From an uncultured Ignavibacteria bacterium (lineage in GTDB: Bacteria > Bacteroidota > Ignavibacteria > SZUA-365), in the NCBI GenBank assembly GCA_913060595.1, contig CAJXSA010000228.1, positions 1-6,479 of the forward strand: a stretch of 6,479 nucleotides of DNA. Reading direction: 5' to 3'. Below, piece after piece: positions 6,364 to 6,479 of the stretch. The notes beneath the pieces are model-generated. The model was not told where the DNA came from. It saw nothing but the letters and a program-made list of their open reading frames with translations, and did not search any database. Within the stretch, counting starts at the first letter, position 1. The number at the start of each line of letters is the position of its first letter. A program made the translations under genes and the position numbers.

Positions 6364-6479
6364 TCACCGCAGCGCCACGAGACGCACGATCATCCGCGTT
6401 CCCGGTCCCGCTATTTCCTTTGCGGTGAGGCAGATGAAGTACGTCCCGCTTTCGAGGCGGCGGCCCGCATCGTCAGTGC
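6364..6479 (-). CDS. C-terminal end of a probable T9SS cargo protein, cut by the right edge
   Basis: On the minus strand a frame is open from the window edge to TGA at 6366-6364, giving 37 full codons. The residues read ...GRRLESGTYFICLTAKE... and end in RMIVRLVALR. The L-x-SG-(T/V)-Y-F-hydrophobic pattern followed by a short basic strand at the extreme C-terminus is the hallmark end of T9SS type A sorting domains. It can be compared with LPAGVYFYRL...SMVLQK and LRSGLYLLRA...VVVLR in the two complete cargo genes here. A FlgD-like Ig domain end would look similar. The rest of the protein, and therefore its function, lies outside the window. The insertion around KEIAGPGT is slightly longer than usual. 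Confidence 0.72.
   Translation of the reverse strand, partial: TDDAGRRLESGTYFICLTAKEIAGPGTRMIVRLVALR

Overview
The window looks like a GC-rich member of the Bacteroidota/Chlorobi (FCB) assemblage. Two complete genes and one cut-off gene end in what look like type IX secretion (T9SS, Por) C-terminal sorting domains, a system found in that superphylum. One gene has a perfect AGGAGG Shine-Dalgarno and a sigma70-like TTGCAC-N17-TATACT promoter candidate. Classical Bacteroidia usually lack strong Shine-Dalgarno sites and use TAnnTTTG-type promoters. I therefore lean towards a deeper lineage of the Ignavibacteria/Kapabacteria or Rhodothermota kind; this is inference, with no phylogenetic marker in the window.

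Layout from left to right. Bases 3-542 (+) are the C-terminal end of an unrecognised protein that continues off the left edge. It converges on 607-3198 (-), an 863-residue secreted protein made of 14 Asp-box (BNR) repeat units, two InlB-type beta repeats and a T9SS sorting domain. Upstream of it on the same strand lies 3460-3915 (-), a small lipoprotein of unknown family. The 278-base gap 3916-4193 separates this lipoprotein from the divergent gene 4194-6347 (+), a secreted GH39-like glycoside hydrolase with both catalytic glutamates and a T9SS-type tail. Bases 6364-6479 (-) hold the last 37 codons of another probable T9SS cargo protein, convergent with the hydrolase and only 16 bases from it.

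No SusC/SusD pair, regulator, RNA gene, transposase or CRISPR array is visible. The common theme is export: three proteins appear to go through the outer membrane by T9SS and one is a lipoprotein. The GH39 enzyme probably acts on an extracellular glycan. The Asp-box protein may bind or cleave one, but nothing ties it to a catalytic family. The most notable non-obvious points are the 7+7 arrangement of the Asp-box repeats, with matching degenerate units 7 and 14, an octamer shared at the same spacing by two promoter-like sites, and a gap holding a C9 tract next to a tandem/inverted GTTGCGG repeat. I found no clearly new multi-gene system.
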